This document shows positions 15,101 through 25,976 of a stretch of 64,000 nucleotides of DNA, one piece after another (position 1 is the first letter of the stretch; the number at the start of each line of letters is the position of its first letter). A program made the position numbers and the translations under genes. This DNA comes from Ampullaceana balthica. Its lineage: Eukaryota > Mollusca > Gastropoda > Lymnaeidae. The notes below the pieces were generated by a model, which saw nothing but the letters and a program-made list of their open reading frames with translations, did no database searches and had not been told where the DNA came from. The stretch spans positions 186,001 to 250,000 of the forward strand of contig CALYLW010000547.1 in assembly GCA_944989445.1 (NCBI GenBank), given 5' to 3'.

Positions 15101-18100
15101 TATCTAAAATTCATATTAGGGGCCATCCATATATTACGTACGCAAAAAATTTGTATTTTTGTACCCCCCCCTCCCCCCGTTGCATCCCGTACATTTTTGG
15201 GACCCCCCCCCTAAATGCGTACGTACAAATTCGCTCACCCCCCCCCTTTAAAAAAAATAATAAAGCCGGAGTCATAAGATATTGGTTTTACTCTTTGAAG
15301 CCGCCCATAAATGACGTCACATGCCTAAAAAGGGGGTGGGGGAGGGGATCGCGCATTTGTGACGAGGGGGAGGGGTGTGTTTAAGAAATGTAATGCACAT
15401 CAAAATGCGCACTAAAATATTTTAAAATGCGGATTTTTTGGGGAAGGGGGGTCAAAGTTTTGGGGCCGTCCATTAATGACATCTCGCGATTATGGCCGAT
15501 TTTCACCCCCCCCCCACGACACGCGTTTTCACTAAAAGTTAGACCCCCCCCCTTCTTTTCCAATATTACGTCACAAAAATGCCCCTTCCCCCCAAAAAAA
15601 ACATTTTTATACTTTGAAAATTAGCATGTTTCAAATCACTTTTGTCATTTATGTTTCAGTATGTATTTAGTGTAAGGCTGCACTTTAATATCGTAACACC
15701 CGCGAAGCCCATGTAAAACGTCATTAAATAAATTGTAAACAGACAAATTTTTAAGTACAACTTTTATTTTAAGTTACGCGTTTTAATGTGACGTGACATT
15801 TCTTATACTACCCCTCCACTTCGTCACAAATGGTCGACCCCCTCCCCCCTCTAGGTGCGTAATGTTATTTACGGCGGCCCCGAGAAGGGGCTGTCCATAA
15901 ATGACGTCACACGATTTTGGCCGATTTTTCATTCCCCCTCCCCCCTCGTAAAGCGTCGTCACAAAAACTTAGACCACCCCCTCCAAGATGACGTCACAAA
16001 GCTTTTCGCCCCCCCCCCATAAAAGCTGTATTTTATTTGAAAAAGTGCATGTTTAAAATCACGTTTTTGTCATTAAAAGTATTTATTTAGTGTAGGCCTG
16101 CATTCTAATATCATAATACGTGTGAAGTCATGTAAAACACCATGTAACAAATTACATATTTAAGTGGAACTTTTATTTAAAGTTGCTCGTTTTGTTGAAT
16201 TAAGAACGCATGTTTGATGGAACATTTTGCGGGCTATTTGAACAAAGGGTTATTTCTAGACTTTGTAATGGACGAGTCCATTACACGCCAGGGACGATAA
16301 GCTTTCCATCGATACCAAATATGTCTAGGTAGCTTGATAATTATGATACTAAAAGCAAAGGGCACCTAGGGGTATAGTTCGGACGAATTTTCGCCCCAAG
16401 TCAAAATTGTATCTTACTATACAACTTTCAAATACATTTTTAAACACTTTTTTAATCAATTTTAATGAAAACGGTAAATGCCGAAGTGTAGATAAATGGA
16501 TAATCTAGAAGAATTCACCAAAATCTCATTTTTCATAAAAATTTGAGAAATATCGATATTTTCACCCGTGGATCACCTTAATGCCTGATAAAATGTTTTG
16601 TTTTTCTTATGGGGGATGGGGTAAAAGGTTGTGAAAACTGACCCTACAGTAAATAAAATATTTTGTTTGCAATTTTGCATGGCAATCCTCTGGTAAATAA
16701 ATTTTACGGAAACATTAAAAATTTTTATTTACCTGACTTCTTGAAAATTTTATGAATAATTTTTCAAGAGTGGCTTGATTTAAGAGTGAATGGTATCTGT
16801 AATTTAAAGGTTTGGGAATGAATAATTATAGCCTGCAGCTATATAAATATAATGAATGTCCCTATTTGTTGAAGCTGGTAATTATGTCTTAATTAGGGTT
16901 GTTAAAGTTAATTGGAAATCCGATTTTCAGTTTTGAAGGCGATAATCAGTTTCAAAATTTCCCAAAACAATAATCAAATTTAATTTGTAAAATCTTCAAA
17001 AAATATTCGAATAAAATTTATTCCCCGCATTTGCTGACATTTTCATCCAATATGGCCACCAAGGTGTGTATATTTATGAGTTTTGAGCGCTCCGTGCTTT
17101 CGTATATATGGTTTGTTTCCCATTTCTAACAAGTGTGATTGCAACTCAGTTAATTTATTTTTGTTTATTAATGATATTTTGTTGCTTAATAAATAAAGTT
17201 TTTAAAAATAAATATACAGTAGAAAAATGTTTATTTTCATCTCAAAGTAGAAAATACAGAATTTGACCTTGACACTGTGTTGCATCTATATCTGTAGGTT
17301 ACGGTATTGAAAGCATATAATACTCTAGCTTTCCTTATAAGAATGTATTTCTATGAAGTCAGCGGTAAAATGATAACCGGTTTAAAATCGGATTTACATA
17401 ACTTTTAATTGGTTTGTCAAAAAAAACACGAAATTAACAACCCTAGTATTAATCATATTAGTTTAATTTAAATGCATGGGAAAATTGAAAGTACTCAGAA
17501 TATAGCCTAACAGCAACTGGTTTGAAAAGTACAATTTTTTTTTAAAGCTCATAACCTATTCACATTGTTAATTATAACATTTCAAAACTTATTAAAATTG
17601 CTTCTGTGAATTTTTTGTCATAAATTCTCAACTCTCACCCACTTTCCCTTTTCTTTCTATTAATTATTTCAATGGTCCTAACAGTGCAAAACTCTTATTG
17701 TTAAAGAATAAATGGTATCTACAAAAAGCATCCCACAGAGCTTGAGAATGGCATGTGTTATTCCTTTTCTTTGCTGAAAGATTTAGTTCTGTACTTTTCA
17801 TTATTATATGCTATGTTTACTCCCAGACACTTTCAGTTTTGGTGAAAGGCTGGCAATCATTTTATTTATTTTTAGTTTACTTTCAAATTATTTTTAACAT
17901 ATTGCGGTTTATGAAATGTTTTTCTTTTTTTAAGTGTCAGGGTAAAAAAATTTCAAATCTAAATTTTATATAGATGTTTAGGCAGAAATCAAGTTCTTAG
18001 AATTTTCTTACTATGGAAGAATTATTTGACATTAAATCTGTGTAACCATTTAAGACTATTTCTGTTATTTATGTCAATTTTTGGTTCTATTTTTAGTATT

Positions 18101-18131
18101 GAAAGGAAAGAAGCTCAGCTTACCGGCATAG
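199..18131 (+). CDS. KDELR: ER lumen protein retaining receptor (KDEL receptor), complete, 5 exons
   Basis: Seven-membrane-segment receptor that binds the C-terminal KDEL-type signal of escaped ER proteins in the Golgi and returns them to the ER in COPI vesicles. Coding exons: 199-289, 11610-11869, 12633-12747, 13035-13172 and 18097-18131. Every junction is GT-AG and phases agree (1,0,1,1). The product is 212 residues, the usual family length. It begins MNIFR and ends KGKKLSLPA. Residues known to matter in this family are all present: R5, H12 (pH sensing), R47, D50, E127, Y158, R159, R169, D193 and the phosphorylatable S209. The exon structure resembles that of vertebrate KDELR genes. Intron 1 (11.3 kb) and intron 4 (4.9 kb) are swollen by transposons, and no minisatellite is seen in this gene. 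It could be named after any vertebrate paralogue (KDELR1/2/3), since invertebrates usually have one. Confidence 0.97.
615..3285. mobile_element. Inner copy of the same TIR family, 2.67 kb, nested in the outer one
   Basis: Begins GGTAATCCTGCAGATTTTAC at 615 and ends with the inverse at 3285. It is flanked by a perfect 8-bp duplication tactatat at 607-614 and 3286-3293. Its TIR closely resembles that of the outer element, and sequence after the left TIR (about 720-1170) is repeated at 3300-3760 in the outer element, so both belong to one family. The middle is AT-rich and has no ORF with a recognisable transposase, so this copy is non-autonomous. Confidence 0.8.
4274..4522 (+). pseudogene. Zinc-finger-like transposon ORF fragment
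   Basis: An 82-residue open frame that begins inside the 3867-4898 element. After an acidic, aromatic start ([19 protein letters not shown]) it shows C-x2-C, then a basic stretch, then H-x4-H, the spacing of a BED/C2H2-like zinc finger of the kind found at the N-terminus of some DNA transposases. Coding character ends at about residue 65, and no catalytic domain follows in the element. It is probably a leftover exon of the autonomous relative. The frame upstream of the ATG is also open for a short distance, so the start is arbitrary. Confidence 0.45.
4767..4840. repeat. Cluster of GC-rich short palindromes
   Basis: Within a strongly AT-rich element three self-complementary GC blocks lie next to one another: a G-run/C-run palindrome centred on GGCATGCC, a GCGCC...GGCGC hairpin and a CGCG...CGCG hairpin. 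They can form successive stem-loops. They belong to the surrounding TIR element. The function is not known. Confidence 0.6.
5640..6050. repeat. Dispersed repeat, copy 1 of 3 (related to 43360-43960 and 61480-61900)
   Basis: Shares ordered blocks with the two other places: a segment starting near tgacctacatatgact, then gtacaaataa...gaactcctttt, then ttcaactttg, ccaatggctaaat, atgaatgaaac and ggttgcca..gacaacaagt. The copy is diverged by point changes and small indels. Clear ends or target duplications were not found here, so the limits are approximate. It lies in KDELR intron 1 and shows no coding capacity. Confidence 0.6.
7226..8512 (-). mobile_element. Degenerate non-LTR retrotransposon (LINE) fragment, reverse transcriptase region
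   Basis: Read on the minus strand, the fragment begins near 8512 with [17 protein letters not shown] residues. It continues with [13 protein letters not shown], a [14 protein letters not shown] block, then [17 protein letters not shown], and ends with the thumb/C-terminal part containing [13 protein letters not shown] near 7250-7450. Stops interrupt the frame (for example after the CEKHL block and before KLNINAN) and frame shifts split the C-terminal part. The segment that should hold the FADD catalytic motif is deleted or altered. The 5' half, including the endonuclease, is absent. It is a dead, 5'-truncated copy in KDELR intron 1, antisense to the gene. The clade is not decided. Confidence 0.85.
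8856..9782. mobile_element. hAT-type non-autonomous element, TIR TAGGGATGTGACG
   Basis: The left end TAGGGATGTGACG at 8856 is matched by its inverse at 9770-9782. The 8-bp target ctgaaaat is duplicated exactly at 8848-8855 and 9783-9790. The 927-bp element has subterminal repeats of a TTCGAATCCGACGGA-like motif on both sides and a weak minus-strand ORF (9300-9617) with no resemblance I can recognise. The 8-bp duplication and the TAGGG-type end point to the hAT superfamily. No transposase is present. Confidence 0.85.
10187..10430. mobile_element. Helitron-like short element, copy 1 of 3
   Basis: About 240 bp shared with 29265-29494 and 62288-62553. All copies run from an AT-rich start through a TGTCACGTCTGTCTGTCCGT-type block to a 3' end with a small hairpin (GTCAA..TTGAC) followed about ten bases later by ACTAG and then T. 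A hairpin plus CTAG end without inverted repeats or clear target duplication is the Helitron pattern. No helicase is encoded. Alternatively this could be a SINE-like repeat. Confidence 0.55.
11963..12404. mobile_element. hAT-type MITE, TAGGGCTG family, copy A
   Basis: The 442-bp element starts TACGACTGCGG and ends CCAGCTCTA, and is flanked by the 8-bp duplication cttttaat (11955-11962 and 12405-12412). Its interior alternates forms of CGATTAAT/ATTAATCG and closely resembles the element at 39505-39937 in DAGLB intron 1. There is no coding capacity. It lies in KDELR intron 2. Confidence 0.82.
13953..16577. mobile_element. TTAA-flanked TIR element of about 2.6 kb
   Basis: The left end GGTGGTCCATGGGT at 13953 is matched by the inverse ACCCGTGGATCACC ending at 16577, with three mismatches. 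TTAA stands on both sides (13949-13952 and 16578-16581). TTAA target duplication is typical of piggyBac and Kolobok superfamilies. No transposase is recognisable. The only ORFs inside are AT-rich and unconvincing, or belong to an inserted C-rich cluster. It lies in KDELR intron 4. Confidence 0.6.
15116..16030. mobile_element. Cluster of GGGGCCGTCCATAAATGACGTCA-type MITE ends with C-runs
   Basis: Motifs of the form GGGGCC-GTCCATAAATGACG recur at 15119, 15300 (degenerate), 15465 and 15887, with an inverted end at 15866-15881. Between them are runs of eight or more C or G and TACGTCAC-like motifs. The same TIR bounds a clean small element at 38919-39161. The left end follows TTA, the preferred target of PIF/Harbinger elements. 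The cluster seems to contain several overlapping or partial copies, and only the first left end is firm. Confidence 0.55.
16894..17445. mobile_element. hAT-type MITE, TIR TAGGGTTGTTAA
   Basis: Starts TAGGGTTGTTAA at 16894 and ends TTAACAACCCTA at 17445. Flanking 8-bp targets are gtcttaat (16886-16893) and gtattaat (17446-17453), one mismatch. The element is 552 bp with no ORF of note. A lone right end of the same family seems to lie at 42891-42904. Confidence 0.8.
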
Positions 18132-18411
18132 ACATAGTGTGAAGTCCAAAACTCAGCTACTGCCATCTCTTCACAGATGTGTATGAATGATTTCAGGCCC
18201 ATTTGAGTCAATCTGTATCTTATGGAACACTTGCTGGCAGAGGGATTTTAAGTTGTCTTTTCATTTAGATCTTTTTTTGAATTTGAGAGGTGTGGTGTAT
18301 ATAATTTTAGTGCTTACATTTATTTTAAGACTATTGAGCTCTAAGTAACTTATACTGTGAGGAATATACCATTTCCTTTTGAACTTTTAATCAAATATTA
18401 ATTGATCATAA

Positions 18412-18417
18412 AATAAA
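18412..18417 (+). terminator. Candidate KDELR polyadenylation signal
   Basis: A canonical AATAAA hexamer lies 281 bases after the KDELR stop codon. Further AATAAA hexamers occur downstream (for example near 19579), so a longer 3'UTR is possible. The choice cannot be made without transcript data. Confidence 0.4.
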
Positions 18418-21400
18418 AATGTCAGTGTGCCATCCAAAGGAGCAAGAAACAGTGTCAAAAAGTTTAGCAAGGTGGAAGCCATTGGTAGAATATATAGTTT
18501 TGACTTTCCATTTAAGATTAAGACTTTGCACTATGTAATACTGAGATTGTATTGAGTGTTTTCAGTATTTTTATGTGACCACTGTTATTTTATTAATTTG
18601 AGCTTCTCATTATTTCCTTCATGTTATTTCAAATCTACTATTTAATATTCTGCTAGGACCTACTATAGTGTGCTGTGAAAATGACGTAAGAAAGATTAAT
18701 TAGCGAAAGATGTGTCATTGTTGATCTTTTATTTTACTGGGAAGAATCTTCTCTTCAAAATTTCTTGCGAGCAATTATGAAAGCAAGCTTCAATTTGCAG
18801 GTAAAGTCGGGAGCAATGATTTTTTTTTCCATTTCAGTTAACTTGTAACAAGTACTGCGTTCGTGAATATTAGCATTTATCATTAAACATTACTCTATTC
18901 ATTCAATTTTCTTTATTTTTTATATCTGTTTTGATTTTCAAGTATGTGGTGTACTTATTCTTTATGGGCTATTTTAATACATTTTTACAAGAAAATTGTA
19001 CTGACTTGATGTTACATGCACATTTGGAATTTAACTTCTGCCTATATATTGGAAAGTAAATTCATCTTCTTTAGGGTGCTAGATTTGATCTAAAGGAGAG
19101 CTTGCGTTCTATTCTGTGTGTAGATTGTGTTGCTGCTCGTGAGTACAAAATAGTTTGTTGTTAACAAATTTATTGGTGAAAGTCTCCTAGCCATATATGC
19201 ATTGAGAAAGTAAAAAAGCCAACATGGTTTGAAGATATTAATTTTTGTTCTATCTCTAAGCCTAACCAGGGATTATATATTTATTTTTAAATTGTAAGTG
19301 TCATAATGCAAAAGTAAGAACTTGGAGTGTGGATACTAACATGGTACTTATATCCTTGGCATCAAAGTCACCTCAGTACTGTAAACAATACAGTGTTGGG
19401 AGTGCTGGTAATTTGTGTTGAAATTTGTGAATTTGTTGCATGTGTTTAAACATTGTGTTTTTTAAAGCTGTGAATTGAAGTCATTTGTTTTATTTCACAC
19501 AAAAGTCTTCACCCAAAACTAGCTCATTATTTTAATTTTGACAACAGAAATTAATTTTCTGCTGAAATGCAGTATACAATAAATGCATTGAAATATTTGG
19601 ACATACACAATAAATTACTCTTTTTTTAAAAAAAAATTGTCATTATATATAACAGAAAACGCAGATAGATTTAAATATCAATGAAACTGACACTGGTAAA
19701 AACTTTCATTACATTTTTATGTAAAATTCTGTTTACTACTGAGCATGTATTTTTTTTATTGGAGACATTAATCATTTATCTCTACAACTAGTTTTTTTAA
19801 AAATAAATATTATTTTTGGTTTCTACTTGAATTGCCATGTCATTTTTTTCTTCTTACATCTCTAACATAAGAACACCTGTCGTGTCCAACATTAAAGTTT
19901 GTAATTAAATTCAGTCTTCAGAGGTTACAGTTTGTGAGTTGGTAATTAAAGTGATTGCCCTTGTTTGTATGAATTAGTATTGAGTTTCCCAAACTTAAAA
20001 CCTGAGTAATTCTCAAGTTAACTGTCATTAATAAAAATTCTGCTTGGCCTGCTTGTCACAGTCCTCATCAAAAGTGCATGTCAGATAATGTACTGGCATG
20101 TAACGTTGACATCAATCCTGATATCTGTGGCTAACAAGACAGAGTTGTACATACAGTCATTCTATCTGTAGCATAAGTCTCATAGAATGAATGCTGCATG
20201 CAGGGCTCAAGCCAGTGAGTGCATGACTTTTTATGTCTTAGATGATGACCTATGGCGTTAGTTATACATACTGAAATTACATTGTTACATGCTGTATAAT
20301 TAAACATATTAATTTATATTTCAAAATTCCTTTTCTTAATTTTTGGTGTCTGTATTATTGACTAACATTATGTGTGTGTGATTATTTTTCCTATTTGCTT
20401 TAATAACTTTTAACAAGAGATGGATTTAGCATGCTATGGACTATGTTACTGTACTAACAATTTATTTAATCATTTATGAATTTAAAAATGTTTCTGTACA
20501 CACCTGTAAATGTGACTCTATCTGAGAAAATTCTTCATGGTTGAACTCCAAAAGAAATTTATAAACAATCACAACATAACATGAGATTGATTTTTCTTTA
20601 AGGGGAATTACTTTCAAACAAAAACATTTGATTTCTATGATTATAAATAACTGCAGAAATATCAGAAATAATTATTTCAAAAATAAAATTTTAAATTTTA
20701 TTTATAAAAAATGATACGGATAGGACAAATCTGTAAATATTTATGTTAAGAATATTAACATAGAGTAGTATCAAAGTATATAAATACACATGTATTTGTA
20801 TGACTAAAATATATGTACACATTTTAATATCTGTAATGAGATCACCATAGGACTTATTAATTGTACCAATATCAAATTTTAATATATATATATATTATAT
20901 ATCTAATCATTAAAATAAAGCAAAACAGAAAGTAAAAAACCTCACTCTAATTCTTATTGACTAAAACTGTTACAAGAATTGTAACATTATGGTTTAAGAT
21001 CACAACACAATGTAATTTTATGGGATATAATACAGTCAATGCGGTACTTTAGTTACAACACATTCCAGCAAATAAGTGGAAAACTTTTGTGAAAGAGTAA
21101 AACATTGAGAATCTTGATATCTCCAAAATGTTGGTTTGATAACTTCATCTCAACTGACCTGAAATGTTAGCAAAGGTCAAAAGTTCAAACAATATTTTAG
21201 TAACCAGAAATAAGTTTTAATATAAAATTACCCCAAGGGAAGAATTCATAATTTGTTTAAAGTTACTCTCCCAGGTATTAGTTTCACTTTTAAAGAATTT
21301 TTAAATACATGAAATAATTGAGGATGTAAATGTTAAAAGGTGAACCCAAAAATTGAGGGCTAAAGCTTTTTGGTGTTTTAGAGTAAAAGTTACACAATTC

Positions 21401-21454
21401 ATATAACTATAACATATAACTTCTGAACAGAAATCAGGGAACAATCCACAGTCT

Positions 21455-21600
21455 GACTAAGGTCGTTAAGACCGTTCAACCATCCGTTCGTGGTAGCAAG
21501 GTATTTTTCCTTAGTTTTTGCAACCCACAAGAGAATGTAACAAATTTATCAATTCTAGCCATGTCTCATCATTCATTGAAGACATTTTAACTTGAGCTAC
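21455..21600. repeat. Weak dispersed repeat shared with 11095-11215
   Basis: Both places contain GTGGTAGCAAGGTA, then ACCCAC..AAGA(A/G)AAT.TAAC, then a GCCATG(C/T)..C.TC.ATT block in the same order and spacing. The similarity is patchy, and borders and class are not clear. Confidence 0.35.
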
Positions 21601-22949
21601 AGCCTCATTTTAGTTTTACTCTATTACTTATCTCCATACATCTAAATCAGTTTACATTGTTTTATACAGTATTACAGTATCCTAAATATCAATCCAGTGA
21701 GCAAAATTTACATCACTAAATTTCACTCTGCTACATAGAGAAGAAAAATATGGACACGAATATACATTCTCTGATTTTAAATGTTAAATGAATTTGTCAC
21801 ATTAAATCATTTGAAAAAATTGGTGACAAAAATGTACCCCCTGGCTAGACATGGGGCACATTGCTATATAATTTGGGCTATGCGTTTTGGGGCCACCTTT
21901 ATTCACTGCAGTTAGAGAGTGTAACAGCAACTAACATGTTAAATAGTTCATTTGTTATTGTAGCAGGATGTAGTAATGTGTTATGGGAAATTTCAGTAAA
22001 GTTAGATTAAAAAACTAGAAGTAGATAGGATAAGTATCTATGATAAACATGATAAGTTCATTTCTTTTAATGAAACATTTTTGACTGCACACAAAGTTTT
22101 CCTATTAATAAATAAGGAGTATATATTCTTTAAAAGGACTTATATCCTAAAATTTAAACATGAATGCTAAGAACTAGAAGAAAAGACTTCACAGTTCATT
22201 GAGTCCATGGATAAGCATGTGAAGCGTATAGTTTTTAAATACTGACTAGAAATCATTTGTCTGAAAGGCCTAATATTTCTTTCATTGTTTGGGTATGGTT
22301 CAATTACCCTTTCCTTAAAAAACAACAATCTGGCACTCTGGTCACTTCTAAAAGATAAATTTTAGTTGGTGTTCTGATCTTCCAATGGTGTCCTAAGACT
22401 TTGAGAGAGCAAACCAACAATTTCTGTAATATCTGATGGTGACTGTAGAATAGAACATGAAATGGAAAGTTGAAAATGCTTGAACTAGGTATTCTAAATG
22501 AGCTGCCGCGATTTGCGCTATTCCCAAGATTTCTAGGTTGCATTGCGCCGAATCGCGCAGTATACTGATCTCTCTACTTACGCATATAAAAACAACTGAT
22601 TATGAGAGACGAAATGTAGTTCTAACATTTGATATATTTCAAACTGCACTAAAATAAAAATAACGGATAGAAATCACTGATTTTTTAAGTAAATTTGATT
22701 TTTGTCTATGAAAAAGTCATTTTACAGCGTTAAAAAATATATATTCAGAAAGGTTATCCAATTTACAAGAAGAATGTTATAATTTTCACTAACACCTCCC
22801 TAAGATTATTATACCAAAAGCGGGAAACGAAGACATATATTCCTGCTCAAAAAAAGTTCGCCGCATGCCGACATTAGTAGTTTCTTTGAAAAGTTAAGCG
22901 CTCACTTGTCAGTTTGTTTTAACGATTGTGATTAATTTTGTTCGTTTTC

Positions 22950-24992
22950 ATGGATTTAAAAGCTATTATAGGTAAGTTGAATACATAACTTAAATTATTT
23001 AACTATCAATTTAATTTAAATTATACGTATTTATTTATTTGTTTTAAATTTTGGGCCTAGCTATCGAAAATAAATGCCCGCTTCTTAATTTTACGCCAAA
23101 AAAATTTGCATGACCTCTTTTGAAAATCCTCTGTATTTAATTTACGTTAGTCATAATATAAATGGAATGCAGCTTAATGTAATGAAATGTTCAGGAGTTT
23201 AATGGTATTTAATTTATTTTGTTATGATTTGTTTTAAAATTGTATTGAATGTTTGAACTGTCTGCAAATTCTCGATTAGTTTTAGTCGTATGTCAGCCAT
23301 TTTTAATTCAAAGGGTTTTGGGTAGAAGCATTATGTACACAGTGGTTATAATTTCACTATTGTATTTAGCTTAGGATTTTGAGAAACTTATATTGTTAAT
23401 TGTTTACTTTTAGTTATAATTTTATTCAAGGTGTTGCTTTTAAAAAACATTATTATTTTAAATTAGTACAAAATTTTATTGAAATTACCTGGATAATTTT
23501 TTAAAAATGCACCATAATAAGGCTTTGTCCCCTTTCATTAATAGTACAGTCCAAAATTAGTTGTCGTATTTAAGCCTCACTATATTTTTTTATAAACATT
23601 GTAATTGTATGTTTACATTGTCGGGTTAACTTAAAGCTTACTGTTAATCACTGTTATTAAAATTCAAAATATTATTTCAGTGGATGATACATATGTCACA
23701 CTTCAAGCAAGCTATCAGCATAAAGGAAAGGGAAGACCAAAGGCAAAGGGCCTACCTAAGAATACTAAGATATTGTTAGCAGCAACAAGCTCCTTGTACA
23801 GCTATCCTTTCTTAGGGAGGAAGGAAATCATACATGGGCACAGGTTTGTAATTCCATAATAATATGTTTTAACTAGCAAATGATATGTTCATGCAGTAAT
23901 TAATTTAATGTAATAACTCTGTTTAATAATGAAATATAATTATCTTTTTAAATGATTTTCCTTGCAACATACATTTGGTAAAGTTATAATTATACTTTCA
24001 CAGATTTCTAAGGTATGGATTCCAGAACTTTTGCAGGCATGAAGGTATTGGATAATCATTGCAAGAATCTGATAACATGTGCCCGGAATTCCTTTTCAAG
24101 TTTGCCTTATGACCTCTTGGAGGAATTACTTTTGACCAAGGAAATGGATTTTAACTTTATTTCACAAGCTTGTGCTGCTGTTGGGATTACATGCACCAAT
24201 TTTACAACACCTCCTGCTGTATTTTTGCCCTCCCCCCCCTATTGCAAGTTATTAATGAGTTGGTAATTGACTTGGTTATTTGTAGAAATTCCCAATCCCA
24301 GACTTCAGTTTCAGTAAAAGTAGCATAGTTGCCTGGCTAAATTGTTTTACTGGCCTGAATAAGAACAAAATGTATGACCACAAGAAGATTGTTGGTCATC
24401 AACTTACTGTTGGCTCAGTCAAGTCTTATTATTTAGGTTTTACACCTGTTGGTACTGAGGATTCTGATACATTGTTAGATATTGCCATTAATTGTTTTAG
24501 GAAACTTTCATTTAATTATGACTCCTTTACTGATAGTAGATCAGAGGAGACTTACAATTGGTTATGTAAGATTAAGATTACTATCACTATGTCTGATAGG
24601 GCAGCAACTGTGAAGTGTTTAAATACAAATTGGGAATTCACTCATGTGAAACAGAATTAAAGTCTCTAGAATCTGATATTGAACAAATTCATGGTCAGTG
24701 TTTAGGGAGGGATCAGCACAAACTTTTTAAGTCATATACTGGTGTAGCTGAGACAGTAACTGTAACTGTAAGGGTGGTTAGAACTATTAGTGATGTTTTG
24801 GGTCCTAGGGGGGATACAAAAAATGGGTGCAGGGTTGAATGGCTACCATTTTGCAATACATCAATTTCTAGCTTTAAAAGTAATAGATTTCACTTTTTTT
24901 GTTTTTGAAGCTGCTGCATCAATTGTTTTTCATTTAGATAAGATGTTGTCATTTTTTACATGTGGAGTTCTGAATGCACAGCATTTAAAATA
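22950..24992 (+). pseudogene. Unrecognised exon-bearing locus, probably transposon-derived gene or its remnant
   Basis: Exon-like pieces follow one another with good splice sites. 22950-22971 begins with ATG and ends at GT. 23681-23843 encodes VDDTYVTLQASYQHKGKGRP, basic, then a SLYSYPFLGRKEIIHGH block. A piece from 24004 continues RFLRYGFQNFCRHEG in phase. A further frame at 24048-24180 reads SSLPYDLLEELLLTKEMDF. A long open exon runs 24286-24657 after an acceptor and contains MSDRAAT. After one frame shift it goes on as LKSLESDIEQIHGQCLG, and after another as FEAAASIVFHLDKMLSFF, ending by 24992. Phases match for the first three exons; later parts need shifts, so the copy is probably dead. 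From memory the SDRA and HFFxxAAAxxFHLD patterns resemble multi-copy uncharacterised invertebrate proteins. I do not assign a function. Confidence 0.55.
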
Positions 24993-24999
24993 ACACAGT

Positions 25000-25976
25000 G
25001 TATAGATTTAAAGGACACTAATTAGGCATCAGACTTTTAATTAAAAGTAATTTTTAAAAATTACACTGTCAGTACTGAATTGCAGCTCTCTATAACCAAA
25101 TTTGTCATGTTCGTATTTAAAATTTAGGTTTTAAAGTAACCTTTTTTGGGGAATTTTTTTTTACATTATGAGTCCATTTTATAATAAGTCTGTACATTTT
25201 CTATTAAAATTATTATAATTTAAAATAATATGGTCTAATTTTGGCTTTGATATCTTACTTGGTTAATTTATTGTGATTTTTTAAAATTCTTCAAATTTCT
25301 TACTTTTTTATGACAATACACAATTCTAAAAATTCTAGTTTATTTTAGTTTGAATTTATCATCTGGCTGTCAATTTCTTGATAAGGAGCTTTGAATTGTC
25401 TTTGAGATAATGGTTATTTTATATTTCTAACCTATTTGGTTAATTTTTTTTGATTTTTTAAAAATGAAGAAAAATTGACTTTTTGTCTCCCTTTTCATTT
25501 TTTGTAAAATTGTGCACCTGCTAGTTTTGAATTGAATAAATTTTGTATATATAATTTTCTCACTGCCCTGAAAAAAATTGAGTTTGTTATATGTGTAGTT
25601 GTCTATTAGGTAAAGAAGTTTCAAAGCTCCCAAAGTGTTATTTCAAAAGTTACAGGGTGTCAAAAACACACTTTTGCACGCTAAGTGGCGGCGGCCATTT
25701 TGGAATTTTCAAAAATTTATAATTTTTAAACTATAACAGTTAGAATAATAATTTTTGCTGTTCTGTTCTAATGAAGATAAGCACTATAGAGGGGAGTATT
25801 CACATTGAATGTAGTTCTAATTTGAAATTTTCATTTGGAATACCTACTTGAACTCTCAAAGTTACCACTTTACATGAAGTACTACATTTAAAGGTAGAAA
25901 ATGTAAGAAATGACTTTTTTTTTCCTTTTAAAACACAAATTATAGTACTTGCACAGTATGATAACTAATACTTATT
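25000..25976. other. 3' flank of POLG2, no feature seen
   Basis: AT-rich sequence between the unknown locus (+ strand) and the POLG2 stop codon (- strand), so the two are convergent. It must contain the POLG2 3'UTR and polyadenylation site, but no single signal stands out. Confidence 0.4.

Larger units (their letters stand above)
18132..22949. other. Gene-poor interval: KDELR 3'UTR then intergenic sequence
   Basis: After the KDELR stop codon I see only AT-rich unique-looking sequence, scattered short ORFs without coding character, an (AT)n stretch near 20881-20900 and a weak repeat at 21455-21600. No RNA gene or conserved exon is recognised. Confidence 0.5.
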
